Of a stretch of 52,813 nt of DNA, positions 17,370 through 26,964 are shown one piece after another (within the stretch, counting starts at the first letter, position 1; every line of letters starts with the position of its first letter). The stretch spans positions 1-52,813 of the forward strand of contig JAMCPX010000024.1 in assembly GCA_023382265.1 (NCBI GenBank), in the 5' to 3' direction. This DNA comes from Deltaproteobacteria bacterium (GTDB lineage: Bacteria > JAMCPX01). The notes beneath the pieces were generated by a model. It was not told the DNA's origin. It saw only the letters and a list, made by a program, of their open reading frames with translations, and made no database searches. Made by a program: the position numbers and the translations under genes.

Positions 17370-18059
17370 TTAATGTTTTATATTTTTACCTATGTACTCT
17401 TTTATCGCCGTAATCATCTTCTGTCCTGCTTCCACAAATTCAAGTCCTACACCCTGAATGGCACGCCCGTCCGTTTCTTCTTTGAATGTTCTCATAACCC
17501 GCGCCTTGCATTTATGGGTTTCCGCTTTCCCGTTTACATTAAGGATAAGACTTATGGGTAACACGGTGTTAAGCGAAATCATATCGTTTGTTATTATCGA
17601 GACACCTGAATAACTCATGTCTTTTGTAAAAGCTGAGATAAGTTTATCCTTGTGTTCATATTTAACCTCTATTGTTATGTTATATCTGTCTTCTTTTCTT
17701 ATCTTTATATTTACAAATTTCTTAATCTCTTCAAGAAATGAGGACTCATTAATAGGTTTTCTTACAAAATCATCACACCCTGCTTTAAGAGCCTCTGCTT
17801 TCCTATCCGTTGAGGTAACCATTACAACCGGGAGTTTCTTTAGTGATGGATCACTCTTGATTATCCTGCAGCACTCAATGCCATTCATCCTCGGCATCTC
17901 AAGGTCAAGCAATACTATATCAGGCTTCTCAATCTTTGCCAATTTTAATGCCTCCGCACCGTCCTTGGCTGTTATGATTTTACATTCTGCTCTTTTAAGA
18001 AATGAAACCTCAAGGTCAAGAAAGTTCCTCATATCGTCTACCAAAAGAATCTTTAACAT
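17370..18059 (-). CDS. Response regulator with REC receiver and PilZ c-di-GMP-binding domain
   Basis: Residues 1-120 form a CheY-like receiver: the acidic pair DD at 8-9, the phospho-acceptor Asp at 52 in VLLDLEMP, a conserved Thr in MVTST, and the lysine in FVRKP. Residues 125-225 form a PilZ domain with KDMSYSGVSI (the D-x-S-x-x-G element) and GVGLEFVE; the arginine-rich switch is reduced to EDRYN. Phosphorylation and cyclic di-GMP would thus be read by one cytoplasmic protein. There is no DNA-binding domain, so control is by protein contact. No histidine kinase is adjacent. It heads a two-gene operon with the lipoprotein downstream. Confidence 0.9.
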   Translation of the reverse strand: MLKILLVDDMRNFLDLEVSFLKRAECKIITAKDGAEALKLAKIEKPDIVLLDLEMPRMNGIECCRIIKSDPSLKKLPVVMVTSTDRKAEALKAGCDDFVRKPINESSFLEEIKKFVNIKIRKEDRYNITIEVKYEHKDKLISAFTKDMSYSGVSIITNDMISLNTVLPISLILNVNGKAETHKCKARVMRTFKEETDGRAIQGVGLEFVEAGQKMITAIKEYIGKNIKH

Positions 18060-18082
18060 ATTTACCCCCTTATGCTTGCTTA

Positions 18083-18111
18083 CTCATATAAAAAATATTA
18101 TAACTTGTCAA
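18083..18111 (-). promoter_or_regulatory. Candidate promoter of the REC-PilZ/lipoprotein operon
   Basis: On the minus strand TTGACA (18106-18111) and TATGAG (18083-18088) are spaced 17 bases apart. A GGGGG ribosome-binding site follows before the ATG at 18059. The -35 box is perfect and the -10 box is weak. Confidence 0.45.
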
Positions 18112-18187
18112 ATATTTATAGGAGTTTGTTAAATTATACTGATACGAATAGACGCGTTGGGCGTCTTAGTATGAGTAGTATAAAACG

Positions 18188-19411
18188 ATGGATAATCCCG
18201 GCAAAAATAAAAAAACAAAGATACTTAGAATCATAGCAAGGCTCAACATAGGTGGCCCTGCAATACATACAATCCTTTTAACCCGCTATCTTGACAATCA
18301 ATTTGAAACAAAACTCGTTGCAGGTAATGTATCTGAAGGTGAAAAAAGTATGGATTACCTTGCAGACGAACTTGAGGTAAAACCTATCTATATAGAAAAA
18401 ATGAAAAGGAAAATTTCACTTTTAAATGATATGTCCGCCCTTTTCTCCATTTATACGATTGTCGGAAAGTATAAACCCGATATCGTGCATACACATACTG
18501 CAAAAGCAGGAGCAATAGGTAGAACAGCCGTGATTATATATAATCTGACTCATCTGCGATTTGGAGAAGAAAGAATAAGGCTTGTACATACTTTTCATGG
18601 CCATGTATTTGATAAATACTTTGGCACATTCAAAACATCTGTTTTTATCCGTATAGAAAGAATATTAGCCGTGTTTACGGATAATATCATAGCAGTAAGT
18701 GACAGGTTAAAACATGAACTTGTAAATAAATATAAAATAGCATCTGATCTTAAAATAAAAGTCATCTATAACGGCTATAATCTCGAACCGTTCCTGAGCA
18801 TCGAAAAGAAATCTGGCGTGTTAAGAGAGCAAATATCTGCAAATTCAGACGAATTGATCATCTCTACCGTTGGAAGACTTGTACCCGTAAAGGGGCATGA
18901 ATATCTAATAAAGGCACTTAGCAAAATAGATATTCCCTCAAGGCTTGTTATCGTGGGAGACGGCATATTGAGGGATGAGCTTGAAGCACTGGTAAACAAA
19001 TATGGATTAAATACAAGGGTGCATTTCCTCGGTTATCAAAAGTATTTACAGAACATCTATGCAGGAACGGACATTTTTGTATTAAGCTCATTAAACGAGG
19101 GTGCTCCTGTCGCAATTATCGAAGCACTCGCATCCGCAAGGCCTGTAATTGCAACCGATGTCGGTGGCGTGAGAGATATTATAGGCAATATCAAACAATC
19201 CATTTCACCGGATACACATGTATGTGAGAGGGGAATGCTTATAGCCCCATCAAAAACTGGCAGCATAATAAAAGCTATTCAATATCTTGTAAATAATACC
19301 GGAACAGGGTATATGATGGGATTAAACGGAAGAAGATTTGTAGAAAATAATTTTAACATAAAAAGACTTTTGCATAACATGACTTTGCTTTATAGTGGAG
19401 TATTAAAATGA
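18188..19411 (+). CDS. Glycosyltransferase family 4
   Basis: GT-B retaining glycosyltransferase that should add a sugar to a lipid-linked polysaccharide intermediate at the cytoplasmic membrane. The N-terminal domain has the acceptor-side loop ARLNIGGPAIHT near residue 17 and DIVHTHTAKAGAIGR near 100. The C-terminal domain has VGRLVPVKGHEYLI near 227 and the donor-binding EGAPVAIIEALASARPVIATDVGG near 315, with the E-x7-E pattern of GT4. The 407 residues are typical. It opens the polysaccharide locus and overlaps the epimerase gene by 4 bases. No clear Shine-Dalgarno precedes the ATG. The sugar donor is not predictable. Confidence 0.9.
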   Translation: MDNPGKNKKTKILRIIARLNIGGPAIHTILLTRYLDNQFETKLVAGNVSEGEKSMDYLADELEVKPIYIEKMKRKISLLNDMSALFSIYTIVGKYKPDIVHTHTAKAGAIGRTAVIIYNLTHLRFGEERIRLVHTFHGHVFDKYFGTFKTSVFIRIERILAVFTDNIIAVSDRLKHELVNKYKIASDLKIKVIYNGYNLEPFLSIEKKSGVLREQISANSDELIISTVGRLVPVKGHEYLIKALSKIDIPSRLVIVGDGILRDELEALVNKYGLNTRVHFLGYQKYLQNIYAGTDIFVLSSLNEGAPVAIIEALASARPVIATDVGGVRDIIGNIKQSISPDTHVCERGMLIAPSKTGSIIKAIQYLVNNTGTGYMMGLNGRRFVENNFNIKRLLHNMTLLYSGVLK

Positions 19412-20367
19412 AATCATTAATTACAGGCGGTGCAGGATTCATAGGCTCACACCTAGCAGAAGAACTTCTTAGCATGGGTGATGAGGTTTTTATTCTTGAT
19501 AATCTTTCAACAGGCAGTTTAGATAATATAAAACACCTTAAAAATAATAAGAACCTGCATGTGACAATTGATACAATACTTAATGAACACATAATCAATG
19601 ATGCCATAAGTAATGTGGATAGGGTGTTTCATCTTGCAGCAGCAGTAGGAGTTAAGCTGATCATGGAAAGGCCTGTTGATACAATAGAAACAAATGTAAT
19701 TGGAACAGCAAAGGTTTTAAGTGCATGTAACACCTATAAAAGAAAGATACTGATAACTTCAACATCAGAGGTTTATGGTAAGCATAAGGAGCATCCATTG
19801 AGCGAAATGAACAATATGGTTTTGGGCCCGACAAAAAAAAGAAGGTGGGCTTATGCATGCACAAAGGCACTTGATGAATTTCTTGCATTTGCATATCATG
19901 AAGAAAAGGAATTGCCTGTTGTGGTTGTAAGATTTTTCAATACAATAGGACCAAAACAGACAAGCAGGTATGGAATGGTTGTACCAAAGTTTGTAAAGAA
20001 TGCATTGCTTGGCAAACCGATTCCTGTTTATGGAGACGGCTCACAATCCCGCAGCTTTACTTATGTAAAGGATGCCGTAAGAGCTGCTATTATACTGCTC
20101 GAAAAGCCGGAGGCAGAGGGGGATGTTTTTAACATAGGTGACAGCAGAGAGATTACAATCTTTGAACTCGCAAAAAAGGTAAAAACGCTTACAAAAAGTG
20201 ATTCTGAAATCGTTTTTATTCCCTATGATGAGGCATACGGAAAAGGGTTTGAAGATATGGAAAGAAGGGTGCCTGATATATCAAAGATACGTAAATTGAT
20301 AGGATACGAACCTTCGGTAAATCTGGAACAATCACTTGAGATTATCATAAACCACATGAAGCAGTGA
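19408..20367 (+). CDS. NAD-dependent nucleotide-sugar epimerase/dehydratase (extended SDR)
   Basis: Extended short-chain dehydrogenase acting on a nucleotide sugar. The Rossmann glycine motif GGAGFIGSHLAEEL is at residues 7-20. The catalytic YxxxK is YACTK near 150, preceded by a TSTSEVYG strand. FFNTIGPKQTSRYGMVVP and SRSFTYVKDAVRA complete the sugar-binding half. The sequence is closest in feel to UDP-glucuronate decarboxylase or UDP-glucose/galactose 4-epimerase groups, and I cannot separate these by eye. It overlaps the preceding GT4 and the following WecA-like fusion by 4 bases each, giving a coupled three-gene unit. Confidence 0.88.
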   Translation: MKSLITGGAGFIGSHLAEELLSMGDEVFILDNLSTGSLDNIKHLKNNKNLHVTIDTILNEHIINDAISNVDRVFHLAAAVGVKLIMERPVDTIETNVIGTAKVLSACNTYKRKILITSTSEVYGKHKEHPLSEMNNMVLGPTKKRRWAYACTKALDEFLAFAYHEEKELPVVVVRFFNTIGPKQTSRYGMVVPKFVKNALLGKPIPVYGDGSQSRSFTYVKDAVRAAIILLEKPEAEGDVFNIGDSREITIFELAKKVKTLTKSDSEIVFIPYDEAYGKGFEDMERRVPDISKIRKLIGYEPSVNLEQSLEIIINHMKQ

Positions 20368-22130
20368 TGTTAAAGTATTTACCGGTTATCGTTGGCCTGG
20401 CGGTATCAGCTGTACTTATTCCCTTTGTAAAAAGGTTCGCGAAGAGATTGGAAATAATATCAAGTCCAACAGAAGACAGATGGCATAAAAAACCAACCCC
20501 TTTGCTGGGCGGCATTGTTATATACATTTCTACAGTAACATCATTCTTATTATTTAAGGGCAATGATTTCCATAGCCTTTCACTCATATTAGCAGGAACG
20601 GTTATTTTTTTTCTGGGCGCTGTAGATGATTTCAGACATCTTACACCGCCTATAAAGCTTATAGTAGAGATATCGGTTGCAGTAGCTTTTATACTTTTTA
20701 CAGGCATAAAATGGGACATAATCGGGAACATCCCGTTGGATATATTTATTACTGTTATATGGCTTGTCGGCATCACAAATGCGTTTAATCTGCTTGATAA
20801 TATGGATGGTTTATCAGCGGGTATTGCTATCATATCCGGTTCTTTTATATTTCTGTACCTTTTCTCTAATACTCATACCTCCGTATCATCGCTTTTGCTG
20901 TCATTAATAGGTGCAATCGCCGGTTTTCTCATTTATAACTTTAATCCTGCATCAATATTTATGGGTGACTCTGGCAGCCTTTTTATAGGGTTTATGCTCG
21001 GTAGTATTGTGCTCGTTCCCGAAGTCAACTCACCTGCACAATTACTGCAAATCATATTGTTCCCTGTCCTTATATTTCTTATACCTATTTTTGATACAAT
21101 TTATGTGGTATTTATGCGAAAGCTGTCCGGTCTTGACGCCATGAAAGGAGGTAAAGACCATACATCTCACAGGCTCGTAAAAATAGGCTTATCGGAGAGG
21201 AGTGCGGTACTCCTCCTGTACACTGTCGGCATCTTATCGGGGATTATAGCGTTTTTTGAAAGAAGTATTCCGATCTATATCTATATAGAGGCACTATTTT
21301 TATTTATATTATTCCTTTTATTCCTCGGCATATACTTGTCAAAAATTAAAGTTCACGACGCAAATAAAAATGAGAAGGGTGTTGTATCTGTTATTGTAAA
21401 TATAACATACAAAAGAAGGATCATTGAGATCCTGCTTGATCTCATTCTAATATTTGTATCTTTTTATGGCGCCTACATATTAAGATTTGAAGGGCAGAGT
21501 TTTTACACGAATTCCGTAACCATGTTCCAGTCCCTGCCTCTTATACTCGGGCTGCAAATTATAGCATTCTACACAACGGGCGTATACAAAGCCGTATGGA
21601 AATATACGGGTGTAACAGAAATCTGGATCATAATAAAAGGGATTGTTATCGGCACAATATTCAGTATGCTTGGGATACTGTTTATATGGAGATTCAACAG
21701 CTATTCAAGGACCGTATTCATTATATATGCCATACTACTTTTTATCCTGATGACATTTTCAAGATATGTTTTTAAATCATTTGACCTGTTTTTAAAGAGA
21801 TCGAACGGTAAAAATCTAAAAAAAGTTCTTATTTATGGTGCGGGTGACGGCGGAGAATTTGCTTTAAATGAGCTTTTAAACAATGAACAACTTGAGCTTA
21901 TGCCTGTATGCTTTATCGACGATGACAAAATAAAACATGGGAGATCAATTCATAACTATCCTGTAATCGGAGGCATTGAAAAGCTTGAAGATGTAATAAC
22001 ACATTACAGTATAAACGAGGTTATTATATCAACTCCAAAAATAAAGGACAGCAGGTTAGAAAAGATAAAATCGGTATGTAAAAATAATGGTATAAGACTC
22101 AGAATATTTTCATTAAAACTTGAAGAATAA
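20364..22130 (+). CDS. WecA/MraY-type phosphoglycosyltransferase fused to a CapD-like N-terminal region
   Basis: Residues 1-320 form a multi-pass polyprenyl-phosphate sugar-1-phosphate transferase. Motifs include the DD of AVDDFRHLTPP near 92, NAFNLLDNMDGLSAG near 139, the Asp in IFMGDSGSLFIG near 202, and DHTSHRLVKIGLS near 267. Residues 345-588 resemble the membrane and Rossmann front half of CapD/PglF: four transmembrane helices, then VLIYGAGDGGEFALNEL near 490 and a CoA-binding-like fold, but the epimerase catalytic half is missing. The chain would start lipid-linked glycan synthesis and may hold a nucleotide sensor or partner-docking module. It overlaps the upstream epimerase gene. Confidence 0.87.
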   Translation: MMLKYLPVIVGLAVSAVLIPFVKRFAKRLEIISSPTEDRWHKKPTPLLGGIVIYISTVTSFLLFKGNDFHSLSLILAGTVIFFLGAVDDFRHLTPPIKLIVEISVAVAFILFTGIKWDIIGNIPLDIFITVIWLVGITNAFNLLDNMDGLSAGIAIISGSFIFLYLFSNTHTSVSSLLLSLIGAIAGFLIYNFNPASIFMGDSGSLFIGFMLGSIVLVPEVNSPAQLLQIILFPVLIFLIPIFDTIYVVFMRKLSGLDAMKGGKDHTSHRLVKIGLSERSAVLLLYTVGILSGIIAFFERSIPIYIYIEALFLFILFLLFLGIYLSKIKVHDANKNEKGVVSVIVNITYKRRIIEILLDLILIFVSFYGAYILRFEGQSFYTNSVTMFQSLPLILGLQIIAFYTTGVYKAVWKYTGVTEIWIIIKGIVIGTIFSMLGILFIWRFNSYSRTVFIIYAILLFILMTFSRYVFKSFDLFLKRSNGKNLKKVLIYGAGDGGEFALNELLNNEQLELMPVCFIDDDKIKHGRSIHNYPVIGGIEKLEDVITHYSINEVIISTPKIKDSRLEKIKSVCKNNGIRLRIFSLKLEE

Positions 22131-22270
22131 AACCGCTCAATCGAGAAATATGCAATGACCCGTTGTTTTGCTTACTCCACAGCCTTTGCCGGTTTTTTAA
22201 AATACATTTTCGGCTAAAGACTCATCAAAATATTGATAATAATCGTATACTGTACTATCCCTTAAAGTAT

Positions 22271-24691
22271 ATGAGCCTTCTTCCTGTTTTGATAGGACTT
22301 GTTTCGGGGATACTGTTAAGTTCCATTCAATTCTTTATCCCTGTTTATGCATACATCATGTATTGTATACTGATTTTGCTGGTATGGTTATTTGTGGATA
22401 ACAGGTACGTATGGATTGCAGCCATAGCATTGTCTATAGGCATGTTCTCATTATATCGAAACAAGCCTTTGCCGGATAATTGTGCAAGTAATCTTATCAA
22501 CCGCTCGGATAACAAGAAGATATATATATCAGGCTGGATAAAGGAACCTGTCGGCATTTATCCTGATAAAGAAAGACTATTGTTAAAAATAGAAAGGGTC
22601 AACGGCGGGATAACGAATGCCTATGGATGTCTTATTCAGATTACAGTTATTACGAAATATGGACAGAATAAAAATTATTTTACAGGAGACTATATCACTG
22701 TATATACAAAACCGAGGAAGCCGTTAAATTATAAAAACCCCGGCTCTTTCGATTATATTGCTTTTCTTGAAAGAAAAGGGATAAGCCTCGGCGGTTATAT
22801 AAACGATCCAGCCCTTATACAAAAAAATATTAACAGATCTAAAAATAGCGTTATCCGGATGATAGATGTTTTAAGACTGAGTATAAAAGATACAATCGAA
22901 CTTCATGTTAAAGAACAGGCACCAAGAGGCATTATAGAGGCGCTTGTTATCGGAGAACAAGGCTTTGTATCCCAGGACATAAGAAAGGCATTTGCATCAA
23001 CGGGCATTATTCACATCATTGTTGTAGCGGGCTTGCACCTTGCAATTATAAGCCACATTTTTTATTTATTCTTTAAATTTCTGCTGTCAAGACTTAGATA
23101 TCTATGCCTGCATACAAACATACCGAAGCTATCGCTTATATTTACCATATTCCCGACTTTTGCATTTGTGTTAATAAGCGGGGCCAACCTGCCTGTTATA
23201 AGAAGCTGTATAATGATTACAGTTTATATTGTCTTTTTTGTATTAAACAGGAATAAGGCAAGATGGAATGCATTATTTTTATCTGCACTGATAATATTAC
23301 TCTTTGAGCCTTATGCACTCTACAGCGTATCTTTTCATTTATCTTTTTTATCGGTCGGCTCTATCATTGCGTTTGGGCCTTTAATCAAAAGGCTCTCAGA
23401 GAATATGCCAATATTGCAGAAACATATATTGGGAAGAGTATTAAAAGGTTCGATAGGAATGTTATGTGTCAGCCTTTTTGTTACGATCGGGCTAGCCGGT
23501 GTTCTTGTATACTATTTCAATACATTACCCCTGTTCGGCATTTTATTGAATGTTATAATAATTCCTCTGTTCGGCTATATTATACTGCCTCTGTCATTTT
23601 TGTCTTCTTTAACAGGAATCATTATGCCGCAGCTGTCTAACCATTTTTTTGCTGTGTTATCGTTGATTATTAATCTATCTGTGGAGTTTGTGAAAGCTGC
23701 CTCGAACCTGTCTTATACTTCAATAACTCTACCAACCCCGGATGTATCGGAACTTGTTCTTTATTATATTATCGTCCTCCTCTTTTTAAATATAAAACGT
23801 ATTGGATCAAAGTTTACGATTATAGGAGTTAGTATAACAGCCTTAGCCATGTTTCTGGATGCAGGAGCCTGCGTATATAAAACGCATTATAACAAAGAGC
23901 TTTCAATCACATTCCTTGACGTAAGGCAGGGTGATTCGGCTCTTATTGAATTTCCTTACGGCAGAACAATGCTCATAGACGGAGGCGGCAGTTTTTCCGG
24001 TAACTTCGATATAGGTGAGTCGGTGGTCGCAAGGTATATATGGTCATTAAAAAGAACCTCAATTGATTATGCAGTAGCGTCGCATCCGCAATTTGATCAC
24101 ATAGGCGGACTCGGTTTTATAATAAAGGGTTTTAAGCCGAAAGATATTTATAAAAATGATTGCGATCCGGATACCGTTGTATATGATAATGTCGATCGTG
24201 CCATAAAAGGTTCAAATGCCGTACTGCATGTTGTTGATGCTTACACCTCAATAAACGACATAAATGGTGCAAAGGTTGAATTTTTCATAATACCTCATGA
24301 TAACTGTCTGGCATCACAAAAGGCAATAAACAACACCGCTATTATAACGAAAATAACATACAAAAAGGTCAGCATACTTTTTACCGGAGATATTGAGAAG
24401 GATGCGGAGTTTGAAATTGCCGGTTTGTATGGTGATAAAATAAGCGCTACAATTCTAAAAGCAGCGCATCACGGCAGCAACACATCAAACACGGAAGATT
24501 TTATAGATGCGGTAAAACCGTCTATCGCTATCATCTCTGTTGGAGAGGGTAATGCATTCCGCATGCCCGCTAAAGCCGTTTTAAAAAGGTTTTTTAAAAG
24601 AGATGTACGCGTTTTCAGAACAGACAGAAGCGGCGCAATAAAGGTCACAACAGATGGAGAAAAGATACATATCGTTCCCTATATCAAATGA
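22271..24691 (+). CDS. comEC: ComEC/Rec2-family DNA uptake channel protein
   Basis: Inner-membrane channel that carries single-stranded DNA into the cytoplasm during natural transformation. An N-terminal DUF4131-type region precedes the Competence transmembrane core (VIGEQGFVSQDIRKAF and GIIHIIVVAGLHLAI, then about ten helices). The last 270 residues form an MBL domain with DVRQGDSALIEFP, the metal motif SHPQFDHIGG, FTGDIEKDAE and KAAHHGSNTS. The open frame extends to a TTG at 22163, but the upstream part contains a recurrent intergenic motif and the membrane protein begins properly at the ATG at 22271 (807 residues), so I use that. It sits oddly inside a polysaccharide locus. No comEA is nearby. 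Confidence 0.9.
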   Translation: MSLLPVLIGLVSGILLSSIQFFIPVYAYIMYCILILLVWLFVDNRYVWIAAIALSIGMFSLYRNKPLPDNCASNLINRSDNKKIYISGWIKEPVGIYPDKERLLLKIERVNGGITNAYGCLIQITVITKYGQNKNYFTGDYITVYTKPRKPLNYKNPGSFDYIAFLERKGISLGGYINDPALIQKNINRSKNSVIRMIDVLRLSIKDTIELHVKEQAPRGIIEALVIGEQGFVSQDIRKAFASTGIIHIIVVAGLHLAIISHIFYLFFKFLLSRLRYLCLHTNIPKLSLIFTIFPTFAFVLISGANLPVIRSCIMITVYIVFFVLNRNKARWNALFLSALIILLFEPYALYSVSFHLSFLSVGSIIAFGPLIKRLSENMPILQKHILGRVLKGSIGMLCVSLFVTIGLAGVLVYYFNTLPLFGILLNVIIIPLFGYIILPLSFLSSLTGIIMPQLSNHFFAVLSLIINLSVEFVKAASNLSYTSITLPTPDVSELVLYYIIVLLFLNIKRIGSKFTIIGVSITALAMFLDAGACVYKTHYNKELSITFLDVRQGDSALIEFPYGRTMLIDGGGSFSGNFDIGESVVARYIWSLKRTSIDYAVASHPQFDHIGGLGFIIKGFKPKDIYKNDCDPDTVVYDNVDRAIKGSNAVLHVVDAYTSINDINGAKVEFFIIPHDNCLASQKAINNTAIITKITYKKVSILFTGDIEKDAEFEIAGLYGDKISATILKAAHHGSNTSNTEDFIDAVKPSIAIISVGEGNAFRMPAKAVLKRFFKRDVRVFRTDRSGAIKVTTDGEKIHIVPYIK

Positions 24692-24780
24692 TGCCGTCCA
24701 AACATAATTTTATGGACAGTTCCGTTGAATAAAGTTATAGGATACTCTCATTAATTAATAATATATAAAAGGAGATAAAA

Positions 24781-25806
24781 GTGAAAACAGCACTAATTAC
24801 AGGTATCACGGGCCAGGACGGAGCTTATCTCGCAGAGCTGCTTTTGGAAAAGGGCTATGCAGTGTACGGATCATACAGAAGACTATCAATGCCGAACTTC
24901 TGGAGGCTTGAAGAGCTTGGCATCTTAAACGATGTAAAACTCATAGAAATGGATCTTCACGATACGGGCAATATAATAAGGGTGCTTGAAAAGATAAAAC
25001 CTGATGAGGTTTACAATCTTGCCGCACAAAGTTTTGTTGCCGTATCTTTTGAAGAGCCCATTCTTACCGGTGAGGTTACGGCACTCGGTGCCGCAAGGGT
25101 CCTTGAATCGATAAGGATCGTAAACCCGGGTATAAAGTTCTATCAGGCATCCTCATCCGAGATGTTCGGCAAGGTCCAGCAAATTCCACAGAATGAAAAC
25201 ACGCCATTTTATCCAAGAAGCCCGTACGCTGTTGCAAAGCTCTATGCCCATTGGCTCACAGTAAATTATAGAGAGTCTTACAACATATTCGGATGTTCCG
25301 GGATCCTCTTCAATCATGAATCTCCTCTCAGGGGTATTGAGTTTGTTACAAGAAAGATCACGGATGCCGCTGCAAGAACAAGGTATGGATTAATGCGCAC
25401 ACTTGAACTTGGTAACCTTGATGCAAAGAGAGACTGGGGATACGCACCCGAGTATGTTGAATCCATGCGGCTTATGCTTCAACAAAAAGAACCAGACAAT
25501 TATGTTGTTGCTACCGGCAGGTCCCATTCTGTAAGAGACTTTGTTAATTACGCTTATGAGTATGCAGGACTCAAACTCGAATGGTCGGGCAAAGGTTACG
25601 GCGAATCGGCAAGGGATAAAAAAACCGGCAAGGTGGTTGTAAAAAGTTCTAAAAGGTTCTACAGGCCTTCAGAGGTTTACGAGCTTACGGGTGATTTTCA
25701 AAAAGCAAAAAAGAAGCTTAAATGGAAACCGGAAACGGATTTTAAAAAGCTTGTGGAGATAATGGCAGAGGCTGATCTGAAAAGAATTTCAACCCTCAAG
25801 AAATGA
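24781..25806 (+). CDS. gmd: GDP-mannose 4,6-dehydratase
   Basis: Converts GDP-D-mannose to GDP-4-keto-6-deoxymannose, the entry to GDP-fucose, rhamnose and perosamine. The coenzyme motif [15 protein letters not shown] is at residues 7-21. The catalytic set is SSSEMFGKV near 124 and [10 protein letters not shown] near 149 (YxxxK). Further signatures are [10 protein letters not shown] near 178, [16 protein letters not shown] near 212 and a C-terminal [11 protein letters not shown]. The 341 residues are the usual length. The start is GTG with AGGAG 5-6 bases upstream. The stop overlaps the start of the reductase gene by 4 bases, so the two make one pathway unit. Confidence 0.95.
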   Translation: MKTALITGITGQDGAYLAELLLEKGYAVYGSYRRLSMPNFWRLEELGILNDVKLIEMDLHDTGNIIRVLEKIKPDEVYNLAAQSFVAVSFEEPILTGEVTALGAARVLESIRIVNPGIKFYQASSSEMFGKVQQIPQNENTPFYPRSPYAVAKLYAHWLTVNYRESYNIFGCSGILFNHESPLRGIEFVTRKITDAAARTRYGLMRTLELGNLDAKRDWGYAPEYVESMRLMLQQKEPDNYVVATGRSHSVRDFVNYAYEYAGLKLEWSGKGYGESARDKKTGKVVVKSSKRFYRPSEVYELTGDFQKAKKKLKWKPETDFKKLVEIMAEADLKRISTLKK

Positions 25807-26699
25807 AAGTACTTATAACAGGTATAAACGGATTTGTCGGGAGATACTTGAAAAGCCATCTTTTATCTCTCGGATATGATGTTTATGGTACCGATAATCA
25901 ATCACATGACGTGGATACGTTTCAAGCGGATATAAAGGATAAGGATGAACTCTCTAAGATTCTATCATGGGTAAAGCCTGACGAGATATATCATCTTGCC
26001 GGTATATCTCATGTCACTCTCGGTAAGACGGAAGATTATTATCAGGTCAATACGGTAGGCACGTTAAATCTATACGAGGCAGTCAAGCAATCATGCCCGG
26101 AAGCAAAGATATTGTTTATCAGTTCTTCAAATGTGTACGGCACTGTTCCTGAACATGAACAGCCGATAACAGAACGGCAGCCGTTACATCCGGTCAGCCA
26201 TTATGCATCGAGTAAGGCCGGTGCTGAGATGCTTTCATACACATACATATCCGAAGGGTTGCACATAGTAATATCAAGATCATTCAATCATACTGGCACC
26301 GGTCAATTGGAGAATTTTATTATACCGAAGCTTGTCAAGGCATTCGCTGCAAAACAGCCGTTTATCGAGCTCGGAAACACACATACAAAGAGGGACTTTC
26401 TTGATGTAAGGGATGTCGTTAGAGCGTACAGAATTATTGCTGAAAACGGCAGTCCCGGGGATGTGTTTAATGTATGCTCAGGAACCACATACTCCATTGA
26501 TGATATTATAGGTTATATGCATGGTTTAACAAATCATAGAATCGAGATAAGGCATGCAAAGGCGTTCATGCGAAGCATTGATCCGGTGCTCTTTGTCGGC
26601 GATAATACAAAGATTAAAAAACTCGGCTGGAACCCTGAAATCCCATTAACAAAAACAATAGAAGACATGCTGAAAGCTTGCAGTGAGAGGCTGATATAG
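25803..26699 (+). CDS. rmd: GDP-4-keto-6-deoxy-D-mannose reductase (Rmd-like)
   Basis: Extended SDR that should reduce the product of the preceding dehydratase to GDP-D-rhamnose. It has [14 protein letters not shown] at residues 7-20, HLAGISHV near 65, SSSNVYG near 105 and [11 protein letters not shown] near 135 (YxxxK). The loop [12 protein letters not shown] near 158 and [17 protein letters not shown] near 195 are characteristic of the Rmd group rather than of GDP-fucose synthase. The 298 residues fit. It is coupled to gmd by a 4-base overlap. The stereochemical product (rhamnose versus talose) is inferred from family resemblance only. Confidence 0.85.
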   Translation: MKVLITGINGFVGRYLKSHLLSLGYDVYGTDNQSHDVDTFQADIKDKDELSKILSWVKPDEIYHLAGISHVTLGKTEDYYQVNTVGTLNLYEAVKQSCPEAKILFISSSNVYGTVPEHEQPITERQPLHPVSHYASSKAGAEMLSYTYISEGLHIVISRSFNHTGTGQLENFIIPKLVKAFAAKQPFIELGNTHTKRDFLDVRDVVRAYRIIAENGSPGDVFNVCSGTTYSIDDIIGYMHGLTNHRIEIRHAKAFMRSIDPVLFVGDNTKIKKLGWNPEIPLTKTIEDMLKACSERLI

Positions 26700-26706
26700 A
26701 TCTTAT

Positions 26707-26741
26707 AAAATGTATTTTTGGCTTAACCTAAAAATGCATTT
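26707..26741. repeat. Two overlapping inverted copies of the recurrent TTAACC motif
   Basis: AAAATGTATTTTTGGCTTAA (26707-26726) and TTAACCTAAAAATGCATTT (26723-26741) face away from each other and share a TTAA, forming an AT-rich palindrome just after rmd. The same motif recurs at 6441-6459, 9939-9957, 10186-10204 and 39140-39159, with a degenerate copy at 22199-22217. It may act as a weak hairpin, but its recurrence suggests a repeat family. The rest of the 265-base gap to 26964 shows no gene. Confidence 0.6.
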
Positions 26742-26964
26742 GAAAAAACAGAACCCATAATCTCAATATTTAAGTCCATTTCCTTTGCTTATCAATGTTT
26801 TGTTCCCTTTATTGTCATTCAGCGATTGAAGCGAATCCGGTTCTCTTTCCCTCTGAAAAGAGTGCATGGATGCTTCTCCTGCTGTTTTCCCCTGGCAAAG
26901 GAACCGTGATTTGTCGTTTTAAAGTATTGTAATCTACCCTGTATTCTTGTAGTTTAAAACATAT

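Noticed and set aside
22163-22270. N-terminal extension of ComEC from a TTG
   Set aside because: It contains a copy of the recurrent intergenic motif, lacks a Shine-Dalgarno and precedes the natural start of the membrane protein.
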